From the NCBI RefSeq assembly GCF_018691265.1, contig NW_024881301.1, positions 8,197,752 to 8,261,751 of the forward strand: a DNA stretch of 64,000 bases. Reading direction: 5' to 3'. Positions within the stretch are counted from its first letter, which is position 1, and each line of letters starts with the position of its first letter. The notes under the pieces were generated by a model. That model made no database searches and was not told where the DNA came from. It worked only from the letters and a program-made list of their open reading frames with translations. The translations under genes and the position numbers were made by a program. Below, one piece after another: positions 1 to 20,150 of the stretch. The stretch comes from Tyto alba. Lineage: Eukaryota > Chordata > Aves > Strigiformes > Tytonidae.

Positions 1-3000
1 ATTTTACAGCAGTTTTCATACTGCCTTTTATCCTAATAAGGGAATAAAGTCCTTCTGGTAATCACAGTAGTTGGAGCCCCTGCATGGAAATGGACGGGTG
101 TGCGCTACAGCCCATGCCCTTCATTTAGCAACTTATTCTGCATAGCTTTCCTCTGTATGGTTTCAGCAGCATCAAAGGGAGAGCAGGTATAGATGCAGAT
201 TCAGGCTGTCTGAAACCCTCAGATCTTCTTTTTATGGGGACATAAGGCAACTTCATATATCATGCAGCTGGACCTTTTCCATATTAGTAACACAGGACAC
301 CCAGCACTTATACTGCTTAGGAAAACAGAAATAGGCCTAAATCCTAGAACCAGATGTGAATTTGGCAAATAGCCGCTTTACAATGGGACAACGAAATATC
401 TCCGATCCAAACATTTCTATATTTTGAGATGTTTGAAATCAACTTTGCACCCACAGCAATTCATTAATCACATCTTTCAAATGTTTAAACTTCAGCTAGA
501 ATCTAAAATCAACATTTAAGGTTCTTGTTAATTTGTCTCAAAATTGGCATCATACAAGATTCCCTTCATGAAATGGATAGTCTCAAAGACATTTCCAAGA
601 GTAATTGCTGCCCTTCTCTTTCTCTGCCCTCCCCTCTCTATTTTACTTTAAAAGAGATAAAGAAAGATAGGGCAAAAAGTGAATATTACTGACACAAATG
701 AATTCTGCTGAATTTCATTTCCATTAGATTTCTACATAACTGGAAACTCTTTTGGCAGCCTCCCATAAAAGGCATAATAAATCGCTTTTGTACCAGTAGA
801 GGAATTAATTTTCTGTTTCATTTAGCAACAACATTACTGTGAATTTCACACAACAGTTTCTAAAACGTCACCAGATTTCTCTGCCTAATGTCAATTTGGC
901 ATTTTTTCCCTCTTCACAGAATAAAGGCTGGAGAAGTAAAAACAGAGCAAAACAAAAACAAGTTGCCATGCCAGTTGTATAACACGTGGGGAATGAGCCA
1001 GGTTCACTCCTCCAGCAGGTGCCCGTGTTTCGGCAACGTCACCAGCGCCGCTGGCAAGAATCGACACCATTCTTGTTAAAGCAAAGAAAGCAAAGGCAGG
1101 AGAAGCTATTCAGGTAACTCAGCCCAGGTCGTCAGGCTTGTTAAAGTGACCAAACATTACAGAGCCTGGATTCATCCATCTGGGGTTTTTTCCCCTCCTG
1201 ACATGGCCCAGTGAAGCTTATTCTCCTTATGCAAAGCCATTACCAGTTTTAAGAATAAATACAAATCCTTGGGCTATTGATGGGTCAACTCAAATGGGGA
1301 AAAAAAAATAATTACGGAAAATAGAAGTCTAGTAGAGTATCTTTGCTTCAGCATGTGATCAGATCACAAGCTACCTTGCTCTAAAGTGCTGACATCTCTT
1401 CACTCCCGACAACTTCAATGGCCTATACGAGTGCTCAGCCCCTCCCATGGGATTTAGGCCCATAAGAAATTGTTTCATTTCCTTCACAGCTAGTGATCAT
1501 GTTCCCAAATGATGTCTGGGGCAACAGCAGCCAGTCTCAACAGCCACCACTTTCTACTTTCAGCCTCCATCCTCCCCCATCCCCATCCCATTGAACTGCT
1601 GATGCTTGGGCAAAGCCAGGAGCCCATGGGAAGGATGTGGCCATACCCACGACATGCCCCACCAACAGTTCCCCTGCAAATCCCATCCTCATTTATGTAC
1701 ATCTGGGGCTGGAATGCAGGCGTGGGAGATCACTAGCCCTTCATGTAAGGTGGGGGAGAGTCAAGGGGATGCCCATGTTTGGTTGCTGCTGCAACCTCCC
1801 TGCTTCAGCGCATTTCACAGCCTCTCTCCATCATTTGCTTTTATTGAAATTTTTCACGAGAGGTAATTTGCAAGTGCTTTGCATATGCAGGGTACATCTG
1901 ATTGAACCACAGTGGGTGGGGAAAAAGGCTGTGCAGATCTTACTGTGCTGCTTGCTGGACACAGGCGAACAGATGTCCCTGGCCCTCACGCAGCTGTCCT
2001 CTCCCAGCCTGATCTACTATGGAAAAACCAGAGAACTGAAGTCCTGGCACTGGGGAATACCTGCCTTCGTGTAATTAAGAGCAGCCCGAGGGTCCCTGGG
2101 AGTTGCCCTTAGTTGCTCTCAACTAGTTTTCTGGCTCGTGCACTGTGTCCCCACCCCGCTCTCCTCCGGTACCCACACAACTCCACCTGCCAAAATTATA
2201 TTACAAAGGGTACTATTAAAATTATAACATACAAGTTATTAATATCAGGTTTTATATACTGTCCTAGGGAAAAGGGCTACAGAAATGAAGGCAGACTTTA
2301 GCCAACCAAGAAAGCAACGGCACAGGGGAAATGGGATCTCATCTATATGGCCTCTCCCTGCCCGAGCAGCACACGGCTACGCTGCCTACAGCCTACACCA
2401 CTGCCCTGGCCGCAGCTGGGACTGTGCTTCTAATGCAGTCCTTTATATAAATCTCATTACATTCCTCAGGTAGGTAGTCCTGCTTAAGGCAATTTAAGAA
2501 AAATTTAAGGAAAATTTGGTTGCAGTTTTTTCCTTTGCAAATATTAGGGGAGAGCCTAAAACAGTGCCTAGTAGTTCACTGGGGGGAGCCTGAAACCCAG
2601 TAACAGCTCACTTTTGGTTGGTGTTTTTATTTTTTTGATGTGATCTGTTTATTTTATTGGACTGACAGGGTTTTCTCATGTCAAAGCCCTTTTAGTAATA
2701 TCCTTGTCTGGCAGCATCCAAACCCAAAACCCAGTGCCTCTGAAACTGGGTGGCCCTGTCAGTCCATGAACAATCGCGTTTGCTAAAAATGTTTTTTTTC
2801 CTCCTCTTGTACAATGAAACTTTGTACGTCAGGAATTAAACTATTGAAAGGAATTTGGATGTGGGAACACCGAGACATATTGAAAAATAGTTATTATAAA
2901 CAATGTCTTCTTTTTATTAATAAAGGAGTAGAGAAAGACACATTAGGAAAGCTTTTCAAAGAAATGATGTGGCAGATTAAAGGATACAGAAGTCCCGAGG

Positions 3001-3884
3001 AGTAAGTGTGGATATGGATATGTTTAGCCAAGGGGTTAGGAATTAATCTACATTAAGCTTCCCAACTTTAGCGGTAGCATTTGTTATCACACATGCTAAC
3101 CGAGTGAAGAAAGGAAGTTTGAGGTGGTTTGATTACGTGATGTAAAATAAGGATCAAAACTAACGCAGGAGATGATCAGCACTCCTCTGGTGCTCCGCTG
3201 GAGCTCGGTGCTGCCAGATGCTGAGCATCTGGCCCCTGAAGAGCCCTCTGCGGGGCGAGGGCAGATCCCCTTCGCCCTGCTATCAGCAGAGCACCCCAGC
3301 CTGCTTTCAGATGAGTCTGGATCAGGGTTTAGGTGCACATCTTAGTTTAAAAGAAAAGCCTTTCCCTTCATGCACCAGGACAATATTTTGCTGGGGTTTA
3401 CCAGTCATTTGGGATAATGCGTAAAAATTCATATGTATATTAAACAGCTTTTGAAAAAGGTGAGAGCAGAAGTGCCTTGAATAAATTATTATCAGATCAT
3501 TTCAGAAAAAGAAAAAAAGGGGTATATGCACAACTGTTTCTTGAAAGGATCAGTTGGGTATGATTCATTGTCTTTGCTCCAGAAGAAAACCTTTGAAATG
3601 GAAGAACCTGAACATTTCAAAACAAAATGTCTGGGGTTAAGCCATGGTTAGTTAACTTAATCATAAAAATTATATGGATCTTAATTAAGAGGTTTGTAAA
3701 GTACTTCAACTTGTCGTTCTGTTTATAGCTATATGTAATATCCTCCGAAAATCTTGTTCTGGTATCAGCTAACAAAACTGGAAAGTTTGTTTAGATTATT
3801 GTTCTACTAGATAAGATAAAAGCTGTGATAACATTGCACAGTGATCAGCCTGCTTACAGATATGGACACCAGCTTTTGGCTTAC
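1..3884 (-). other. GATA6: GATA6 intron 6 (partial, 5' part)
   Basis: This is AT-rich intronic DNA following the exon 6 donor. I looked on the minus strand for the last GATA6 exon (ending SWCALALA) and did not find it. A triplet of GATA motifs sits just inside the intron (3809-3831). Short open frames on both strands have no recognisable domain or splice context. No interspersed repeat is obvious. Confidence 0.7.
3809..3831 (+). promoter_or_regulatory. Three clustered WGATAR motifs in GATA6 intron 6
   Basis: AGATAA occurs at 3809-3814 and 3814-3819, sharing one base, and TGATAA at 3826-3831. All three are in plus orientation, 54-76 nt past the exon 6 boundary. They could form a GATA-responsive intronic element. 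Function is inferred from motif density only. Confidence 0.4.
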
Positions 3885-13783
<9,899 letters not shown>

Positions 13784-13802
13784 CCAGGTCCCCTTCTAGC
13801 CG
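13784..13802 (-). other. GATA6: Probable 5' UTR part of GATA6 exon 2
   Basis: A pyrimidine-rich stretch on the minus strand (about 13860-13808) ends in CCACACCCAG at 13803, a good acceptor. Exon 2 then probably starts at 13802. A second AG a few bases downstream (ending at 13797) is a possible alternative. No transcript data are available here to decide. Confidence 0.55.
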
Positions 13803-15274
13803 CTGGGTGTGGATGGGGAAGGGGGAGGAGGAGGAGGAGTGGAGGGGGGGGGTCCGCAGGGCAGGGCGGGGAGGGAGGACACAAAAGAGGGGGGGAGGGG
13901 TTGGGGGGAGAGAGAGAAATAATAATAACGAAGTTAGCAAACAGGACAGCCCGTCTCCCTCCCTTAATGAGATTCATCAGGGCTTATCTGGACCCTCTGA
14001 GCGCTTAATCAGTCATGTCGCCTCGGCGCTGCTGTCCCTCGCCCCGGCGGTGGGATCAGGCGGCCCAGGTCAACACGGGCCGGCAGCCGGCGGCCGCGCA
14101 GCGCCCCGCGGAGCGCGTTCCCGCGGGGGCAGGGCTGAGCGCTCCGGCCACGCTCCCCGCGACCCCAGCCGGCTGCGCCCCTCTCCCTCCGCACCCCGGG
14201 CTGAGGATCTGAACGCGAAGCACGCCGGCAGGAAGGTGGACGGGAGGGAGAGAGGGGGGCGAGGGGGGAAGAGGGGCATTTTCCCTGGTTTGTGCCAAAG
14301 CCCCTTCCTTGGCTCCTGTCGTTGTTGTTGTTATGATGATTATTTCAATGAATGAGTCATTTGACTCGGTTCCACCAAGAAAACAATTAGTAAGGCGATC
14401 CCTTTAAGTTTACTTCTCCGGGGAGAGATGTTAGCTTTTCCGCGCATCGCCTCGCTTGTTTGCTTATTTCCAGCCCAAGGTCACGGAAAGGAGGAGGAGG
14501 AGGCGGAGGAGGGAAAGGCACCCGGGAGCCGGGAGATGCGAACGGGCCGGGCTCCGACGTGTGCGCCGGGGCCGGGGGGGCTGTGCCTGCCGCATCGGCC
14601 GGTGCCAGCCGGCGGCCCTGGCTGGGGGCCTGCCCCGAGCCCGAGCACACCTCTGCGGGGTGGCATCCATCCCGCTGCCAGCCCCCCCGTGACCGGAGCT
14701 GCCAGCATGAGAGAGGCCGGACAGCCAGGCAGACAGACAGACAGAGAGCCGCCAGTGCCCAGCCTCTTGGAGAAGGGGCAGAAAGCGAAAGGGGACGCAG
14801 AGGAGTGACAGCAAGAGAAGCGGGCGGCGAGGCTCTCCGCTCTCAGCCCACCTCGGGGCTCTCCAGATAACCGTAGGCACATGCACACAGGACACACACA
14901 CAGCCCCCCTCGCAGATAGGCACCAAACACGTCTCTCCCTCCTGCGAGATAACTGGGAGATAAGGCTCCGGCAGATAAGGGCTCCAGGCACCGGCATCGG
15001 ATGTTTGCCCACAAAGCCTCCCTCGGGCTCCCCCCGCCAGGCGCAGCCGCCGCTTTCCTCCCGGCGCGGCAGAGAGGCAGGAGCAGAAGAGCGGGGAAGA
15101 AAACGGGGAATCGCGGCGGAGGAGGAGGGGTGGAGAAAGAAGGAGAAGCGAGGAGCCAAACCTGCTGCCGGTGCCCGGCATGGGGCCGGGGCGCGGGGCC
15201 GCGGCGGGCGGTAAATCCGGTGCGACGGGGGCGAGAGGCGGCGGCGAGTCCGGCGGCTGCTGCCGGCGGCTCAT
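13803..15274 (-). other. GATA6: GATA6 5' CpG island, probable intron 1 and 5' UTR region
   Basis: GC- and CpG-rich DNA between the exon 2 acceptor and the conserved 5' block. It includes (GGA)n tracts near 13822-13842 and 14488-14510 and a five-site GATA motif cluster. I could not place the exon 1 donor with confidence: weak candidates exist but no GTRAGT-type donor stands out. Open frames on both strands are explained by base composition. Confidence 0.6.
14865..14978 (+). promoter_or_regulatory. Cluster of five WGATAR motifs next to the GATA6 promoter
   Basis: AGATAA at 14865-14870, AGATAG at 14914-14919, and AGATAA at 14947-14952, 14958-14963 and 14973-14978, all in the same orientation within 114 bp of otherwise GC-rich DNA. 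The last three are spaced 11 and 15 bp apart. GATA factors commonly auto- and cross-regulate one another, so this is a good candidate GATA-responsive element. The sites are seen directly; function is inferred. Confidence 0.6.
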
Positions 15275-15366
15275 GTATAAAAAGGAGAGAGGAGGCGCCT
15301 CTCGCAGCCCTGCCGGAAAACTGCAGGCAGCCGGCCCTGATTGGGCTCGGCGAGCCCTAAACAAAC
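15275..15366 (-). promoter_or_regulatory. GATA6: GATA6 core promoter / 5' noncoding exon 1 block
   Basis: Read on the minus strand, this block starts with TTTGTTTAGGGCTCG. It then has an upright CCAATCAGG (ATTGG on plus at 15340-15344), CTGCAGTTTTCCGGCAG, a palindrome GAGGCGCCTC (15292-15301) and CTCTCCTTTTTATAC. As I remember it, the human GATA6 mRNA 5' end has the same elements in the same order. It is therefore either the first noncoding exon or the core promoter. The plus-strand TATAAAAAGG at 15277-15286 is part of this conserved string and could also serve a divergent transcript such as a GATA6-AS1 counterpart; nothing here shows that directly. The exact start site and the exon 1 donor are not resolved. 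Confidence 0.6.
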
Positions 15367-15632
15367 ACGGAGCTCCGCAGGGGTGCCAGTCCCGGCGGGC
15401 GGCCGGCCCGCAGCGCGGCCGCGCCGGGGGCGGGAGCGGGAGCAGCCCCGGGAGGGGGGCGGGGGGGGTACCTCGGGGTGCCCGCAGAAAGGAGGGGGGG
15501 GTACCGCACGCCCTGCTCGGTGAGCTGGGTAGAGCAGCGGTGGTCTCGCCCTCCCAGTTGCCCGCGTCTTTTCCCTTCTTTTGTCTTTGTTTTTTTTTTT
15601 TTTTTTTTTAAACCCAGAAATAATACACAGTT

Positions 15633-15644
15633 CCCCCCCCCCCC
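15633..15644. repeat. C12 homopolymer
   Basis: A run of 12 C just upstream of the promoter block, followed by ACCCC. Confidence 0.85.
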
Positions 15645-16035
15645 ACCCCGTCCTGGATAATACCTTCTTTAGGATGCATACTCACCTTTTGTAAGTTGTT
15701 TTGGTTTATGTTGTGGGGTTTTGGTTTTTTTTTTTTTTTTTTTTTTTCTCCGCGCCTCCCGGCCTCGCAGCGGAGGGTCCCTGCCGGCGGCCCGGGAGGA
15801 TGTGTGCCTGGCTCTCGCCCTAAGCAACCAGGTGAACGTCTCACCCCCCTCAGTCCCCTTATTTTTTTGTTCATTAAAATCAGAGCTATCCGAGGGGAAG
15901 AAATGTGGCTCCTCCTTAAGTTACCCCAACCGTCAGGTGAAGCCAAAGCAAGCTGTGGGATGCGTCCACCCCAGCAGCAGGCGGTAGGCATTTTTCCTCT
16001 ATTTCTTTCTTATTCTTCTTCCCCCCCCGCCACCT

Positions 16036-16058
16036 CCCCCCCCCCCCCCCCCCCCCCC
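16036..16058. repeat. C23 homopolymer
   Basis: An uninterrupted run of 23 C, preceded by shorter C runs from 16021, directly adjoining the GATA/E-box element that begins at 16065. Confidence 0.9.
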
Positions 16059-16064
16059 GGCCCT

Positions 16065-16180
16065 CTTATCTCAGCTGTGTACAAACTGATATGGTACTTA
16101 GCAGGAAAGTGACTGGAAATTAAAATAACTTCGTTCACCAGAGGTTATCAGCTGGATATCTGTCATCATCAGTTTGTACA
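16065..16180. promoter_or_regulatory. Candidate enhancer: GATA and E-box motifs inside a 13-bp inverted repeat
   Basis: CTTATCT (GATA, minus) at 16065-16071 is followed at once by the E-box CAGCTG at 16072-16077. An NK2-like AAGTG lies at 16107-16111, TTATCA (GATA, minus) at 16145-16150, and a second CAGCTG overlaps it at 16149-16154. Arms TGTACAAACTGAT (16078-16090) and ATCAGTTTGTACA (16168-16180) are perfect inverted copies. Upstream chicken GATA6 DNA is known from transgenic studies to hold heart enhancers. Whether this is one of them is inference. Confidence 0.5.
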
Positions 16181-17668
16181 GAAAGAGTCATCTGCGGCAA
16201 AGGGCTGGACTAGAGCAGAGCCCGGCTCTCGGCAGCCGCCAGGCATGAGCCCGCCCGACAGAAACCGAGCCCAAACCTGCTGATGCGCGGTGCTGTCGCT
16301 CCTGGGGTAGGCACGGTTTTTCTTTCCGTCTTTCCAGGCAAGGTGATCGGGAGGTGCAGTATTTGCAGTGCTGGGGGTACGGTAAAATTCTGGCTGTAGC
16401 CATCCGCTCTGCCGGCGTGGGTGAACTGATTGCGACCTCGAAGTTTTATGGTGCTCGTTAATTTTTGTGGTATAGGGCGGCACAGGGGTTTGATCGGAAA
16501 ATAACCACGTTCCCGGTAAACCGTTTCTCTATTAAATTGTATAATTAAAGGCGATGCGTCTTTCTTCTCAGTTCTCTCTAAATAATATTGGTCTTTTGGT
16601 CACCCTGCCAGGTTGAAGTGATTTTTTTTTTTCTTTTTCCTTTTCGATGTATTTTCTTGGTCGTAACATTAAAGAGAAAATAAGCTTTTGCAAGCGAAGG
16701 CAGCGCTTCGTTGCCTGTAAACGTGCGCCGTGTTTTCCAACCCGAATTTGCAACGTAAAACGCTTTCCTGTGTTTTTTACCTGCAAAAGCGCGACAAGAG
16801 CAGGGGAAGCCAAGGGTATCGATGCCCACGGCGCTTCTTCCCTGCGTGGGTGCTGCCACAGCACATTTCTGCGCTGAAAAGCGACGAGCTATCGGCTTTA
16901 AACCCCGCGTTTCGTTTAAATCTTTTGGGTGTCCCTTCTCGAGTGAAACCCGAGGGTATTTCAAACACGTGTAAGGGTGGATGTAATGCGAGAGATGCCG
17001 TGTTTTTTGTTTTTTGTTTTTTGTTTTTTTTTTTTTTTTTCCAAGCGACGGACTTTACTCACTGGGAGTGGGGTTTCCGCTCCCCTGTTCCCCCAGGGTG
17101 GGGGGCAGAGCCCCTGCCCGGTCCGGGGGGTGCCCTCCCGAGAGGTGAGGATGGCGGGGAGGAAGAACGGCCGCGCTGGCCTGGCAGGCGCCTCTTTCCC
17201 TGTCTCCAAAGTGACCTGTGTTTTACACTTCAGGCGCCTCGGGTTTTTTCTCCGCTGATTAGCCTGTTTACGTTATAGCCGGGCTACAAGTTTCATTTTA
17301 TTTCCTCCGATAGACCCGATAAGAAAATCCGGCTTGAACTGGGACCGGCATGGGAAACCATTCCCAATCATCCCTTTCCTCTCCACTCCTTTTCGTTTCA
17401 GGTTTGCTCTCGAACCGTTCAAATCATACAGCCCTCGGTTCCCAACTCTTCATGACGTCACTCCCTTCCCAAATCCCACTCTTCTGACGTGTCTTTCACC
17501 CCGGGGCTCCGGGAGCCTCTCGGGTACCTCCTGCCCCGGGGCTGGGAGAGTGCAGAGGCATTTTTGCAGAGAAAAGCCGGGCGGGGGGATGCTGACGGGG
17601 TGGTGCCAGCGAGGTAACCGCCGCTCCCGCTGGCTGTGGCCAAAGAGGGAAGGAGGCAGATTGTGGGG

Positions 17669-17705
<37 letters not shown>
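17669..17705. repeat. A37 homopolymer
   Basis: An uninterrupted run of 37 A on the plus strand. I see no flanking target-site duplication or retroelement body, so it is called a simple repeat. Confidence 0.9.
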
Positions 17706-17708
<3 letters not shown>

Positions 17709-19462
17709 CCCACCAAAAAGGTTTTTTATCCAATTAAGGCAAATCCCCTCATAGGCACTTCAACGTCCCAAAAAAGGGTTGGGGGAAAGCCGTGTGCAGG
17801 CACGGTGTGGTTGCTCCTTCCCCTACTCCCGGGTCTCTGCAAATCTGATCCCGTACGAGGGGTGCATTAGGGAGAGGAGGAAGGCTCCGGTCCGGCCGCA
17901 TCCCCGCCGCGCCCCCCCCCAGCCCAGGCAGCCCCGGGAGCCGCGGGCATTGCCCGCCGGGCCGGGCCCCGGTGCCCCCGGTGCCCCCGGGGCGCTGCTG
18001 CCGTCGGGGCGAGGCGGTACGGGGGGTCACTTTGGTGACTATCGCAGGATGGAGTGTATTCTTTTCCGAGCCGTGTTTATGTAACTTAATGTACTTTAGA
18101 GGCTGCTGGGGAGTTTAGGCCGGGCTGATAAGCGCAGCGGCTATTTCAGGCGACGTGTCGGCAGCTCGCTCCCTCTCTTCTCCTGTTCGCTTATCCGCGC
18201 TACTTAAAATACACTTTTATCAAGGCCACCTCACGATACGGAGTGTTTCCATTCCCCAGTGGCTGTGACATTGAAGCGGAGTTATCGACCGGGGGCACCG
18301 GGGAGCTGCCGGCCGTGCGGCTCGGCGCTTTCCCCGCCGCGCGGGACCCGACCCCACGCCACAGGCACGGCGGGGCAATCCGCACCAGCCGGGGAAAATG
18401 GGATTTCAGCGGCAGCCGAGGGAGAGGGGCCTTTACCACCGCCCATCACCTCTTTCTCGGGCCGGACGGGACAGCCGCGGGAGCTGGGGCAGCGCTTCGT
18501 GAAACTCGACCCCCAAAGCAGCAGGGTCCTGTGTACACCAGACCAAGAGGGGAGAGGGGGCACGGTGGGTGTCCCCTTTGCCAGCGATCAGATGAGTCCC
18601 ACGGCGAGGGGGGAGCCCCCAGTTCACAAGGATGATAAGGGATTGTTTTTTCTTTCCCCGAAACTCCTAGCGGAGGGCTGCCCGGGTGCCCAGAGGCCGG
18701 GCTTGAGCTCCAGCCTTGCTTGCTGGTTGCAGACAGCAGGCTCCGGGCCCCCCCGGCTGCCCCCGCCCGGGGCAGGACACCCTGCCCCAGCCTCGGGGAG
18801 CCCCCCCCGCTCCCGCCCGCTGGCTCCCTATCCCCCCGGTTGGAGCGGGGAGGGGGCAGGAGGTTATTTCTCCCATGCAATGAGCGGCCTCCCCGTCATT
18901 GGTGACCTGCCGCCGCCGTGATTTTGGGTGATTTCCACGGTGTATTTCAACCCTTGACGCTCAAACAAGCCGCAGGCAGCAGAGAGCCCTTACGGACTTT
19001 TATGCAATAGGTGGCTAAGAGTGTGGAGGGTTTTTTTTGTTTTGGTTTGGTTTTGGTTTGTCTTTCTTAAATAATGATCTGCAGCTTCTTTTTATCTCTC
19101 CTTCGTCCATTATTCGAGGTCCGCCTGGTTAATGATTTCAGCCTTTTTTTTTTTAAAAAAAAAAAAAAAAAGTTTTAAATCAATCAAACGCCCGGAGGAG
19201 AGGCTCCTCTTTGCCGCATAACGTGACTCCCGGAGCTGGCGCTCCGCGGTCCCCGCACCGGGTGGGTGAGCCCCGGCGGGAGGGGCAGGGCGAGGACGGT
19301 GCCCTCCGGCTCTCGGGGTGACCGGGGGGCGGCCGGGACCCACACAGCACCCTAAGAAACACGGTTATGACTTAGGTGCCTCTGTCCAACGGGCGTGTAC
19401 GCACTTTGTCTCTTTTCAACACGTACAGAGAAGCTTTGAAAATGAGGAGCTAAGGTTTGGAT

Positions 19463-19498
19463 TTATTGCTTCTCTGAGTTTTATTGATTCTCTGAGTT
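19463..19498. repeat. 18-bp tandem duplication
   Basis: TTATTGCTTCTCTGAGTT (19463-19480) is followed directly by a copy with one mismatch (19481-19498). Confidence 0.9.
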
Positions 19499-20062
19499 TT
19501 TAAAGGTTTTTACGGGCCAGCCTTAAATGGCCCAATTTTGATGCTTTTATCAACGGGTACCTCATTGCCCTTGCTACGAAGCAGTGGGGCGGTGTTTAAT
19601 GTATTCCTTGCGGTGATGAATATTATATTATCTATTATTTCTAATTGCAGGGTGAGGCCAGAAGGAAAGCCCCCTCGCCTCCCTCGGGGCCCCGCCGCCT
19701 CGCCGCGGGGGACAGGGCCACGGGGTGGGTGGGAGCCGCCGCCGAGGGGGGAGCCCGGCGCCCCCCCAGGCTCCCTCCCCGCTCCTGCCTGTGTGTCGGG
19801 CAAGGCTTTCAGGGGTCTCTTCTGCTGGATGGGACGCGGAAAGCCCGGGGGAAAGTTTCTCGGGCTTCTTACTGCGACAGCCGGTTGTGGGAGAGGGCTG
19901 GGGCCGCTCCCCCTCCCCACCGCCTCAGAGCAGCGCTTCGCCCCGGCCCCCCCCGGCCCTTAGCTCGAATGATAGGCAATATCAAATCCCATCTGCTATT
20001 AGCTATTCTGCCTCCGCCCCCGTCCCCACAGCAAAGATTCCAGAGACTTCATTCTTTTTCAC

Positions 20063-20150
20063 TTAAAAAAAAAAAACTAAAAAAAAAAAAAAAAACCAAA
20101 CCAAAACAACAACAACAACAAAAAAAAAAAACAACAAAAAAACGAACCAC
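20063..20150. repeat. A-rich low-complexity tract with (CAA)n
   Basis: Long A runs broken by single C or T, with a short (AAC)n stretch at about 20105-20120. Confidence 0.85.

Noticed and set aside
3218..3424. CpG-containing stretch considered as the last GATA6 exon
   Set aside because: None of the frames on the minus strand gives the conserved GATA6 C-terminus.
14464..15159. Long minus-strand frame (231 codons) in the GATA6 5' island
   Set aside because: CpG-island composition keeps several frames open on both strands. No known GATA6 coding sequence lies here and no domain is visible.
17669..17705. A37 run considered as a retroposon poly(A) tail
   Set aside because: No target-site duplication or upstream retrogene body was seen; treated as a homopolymer.
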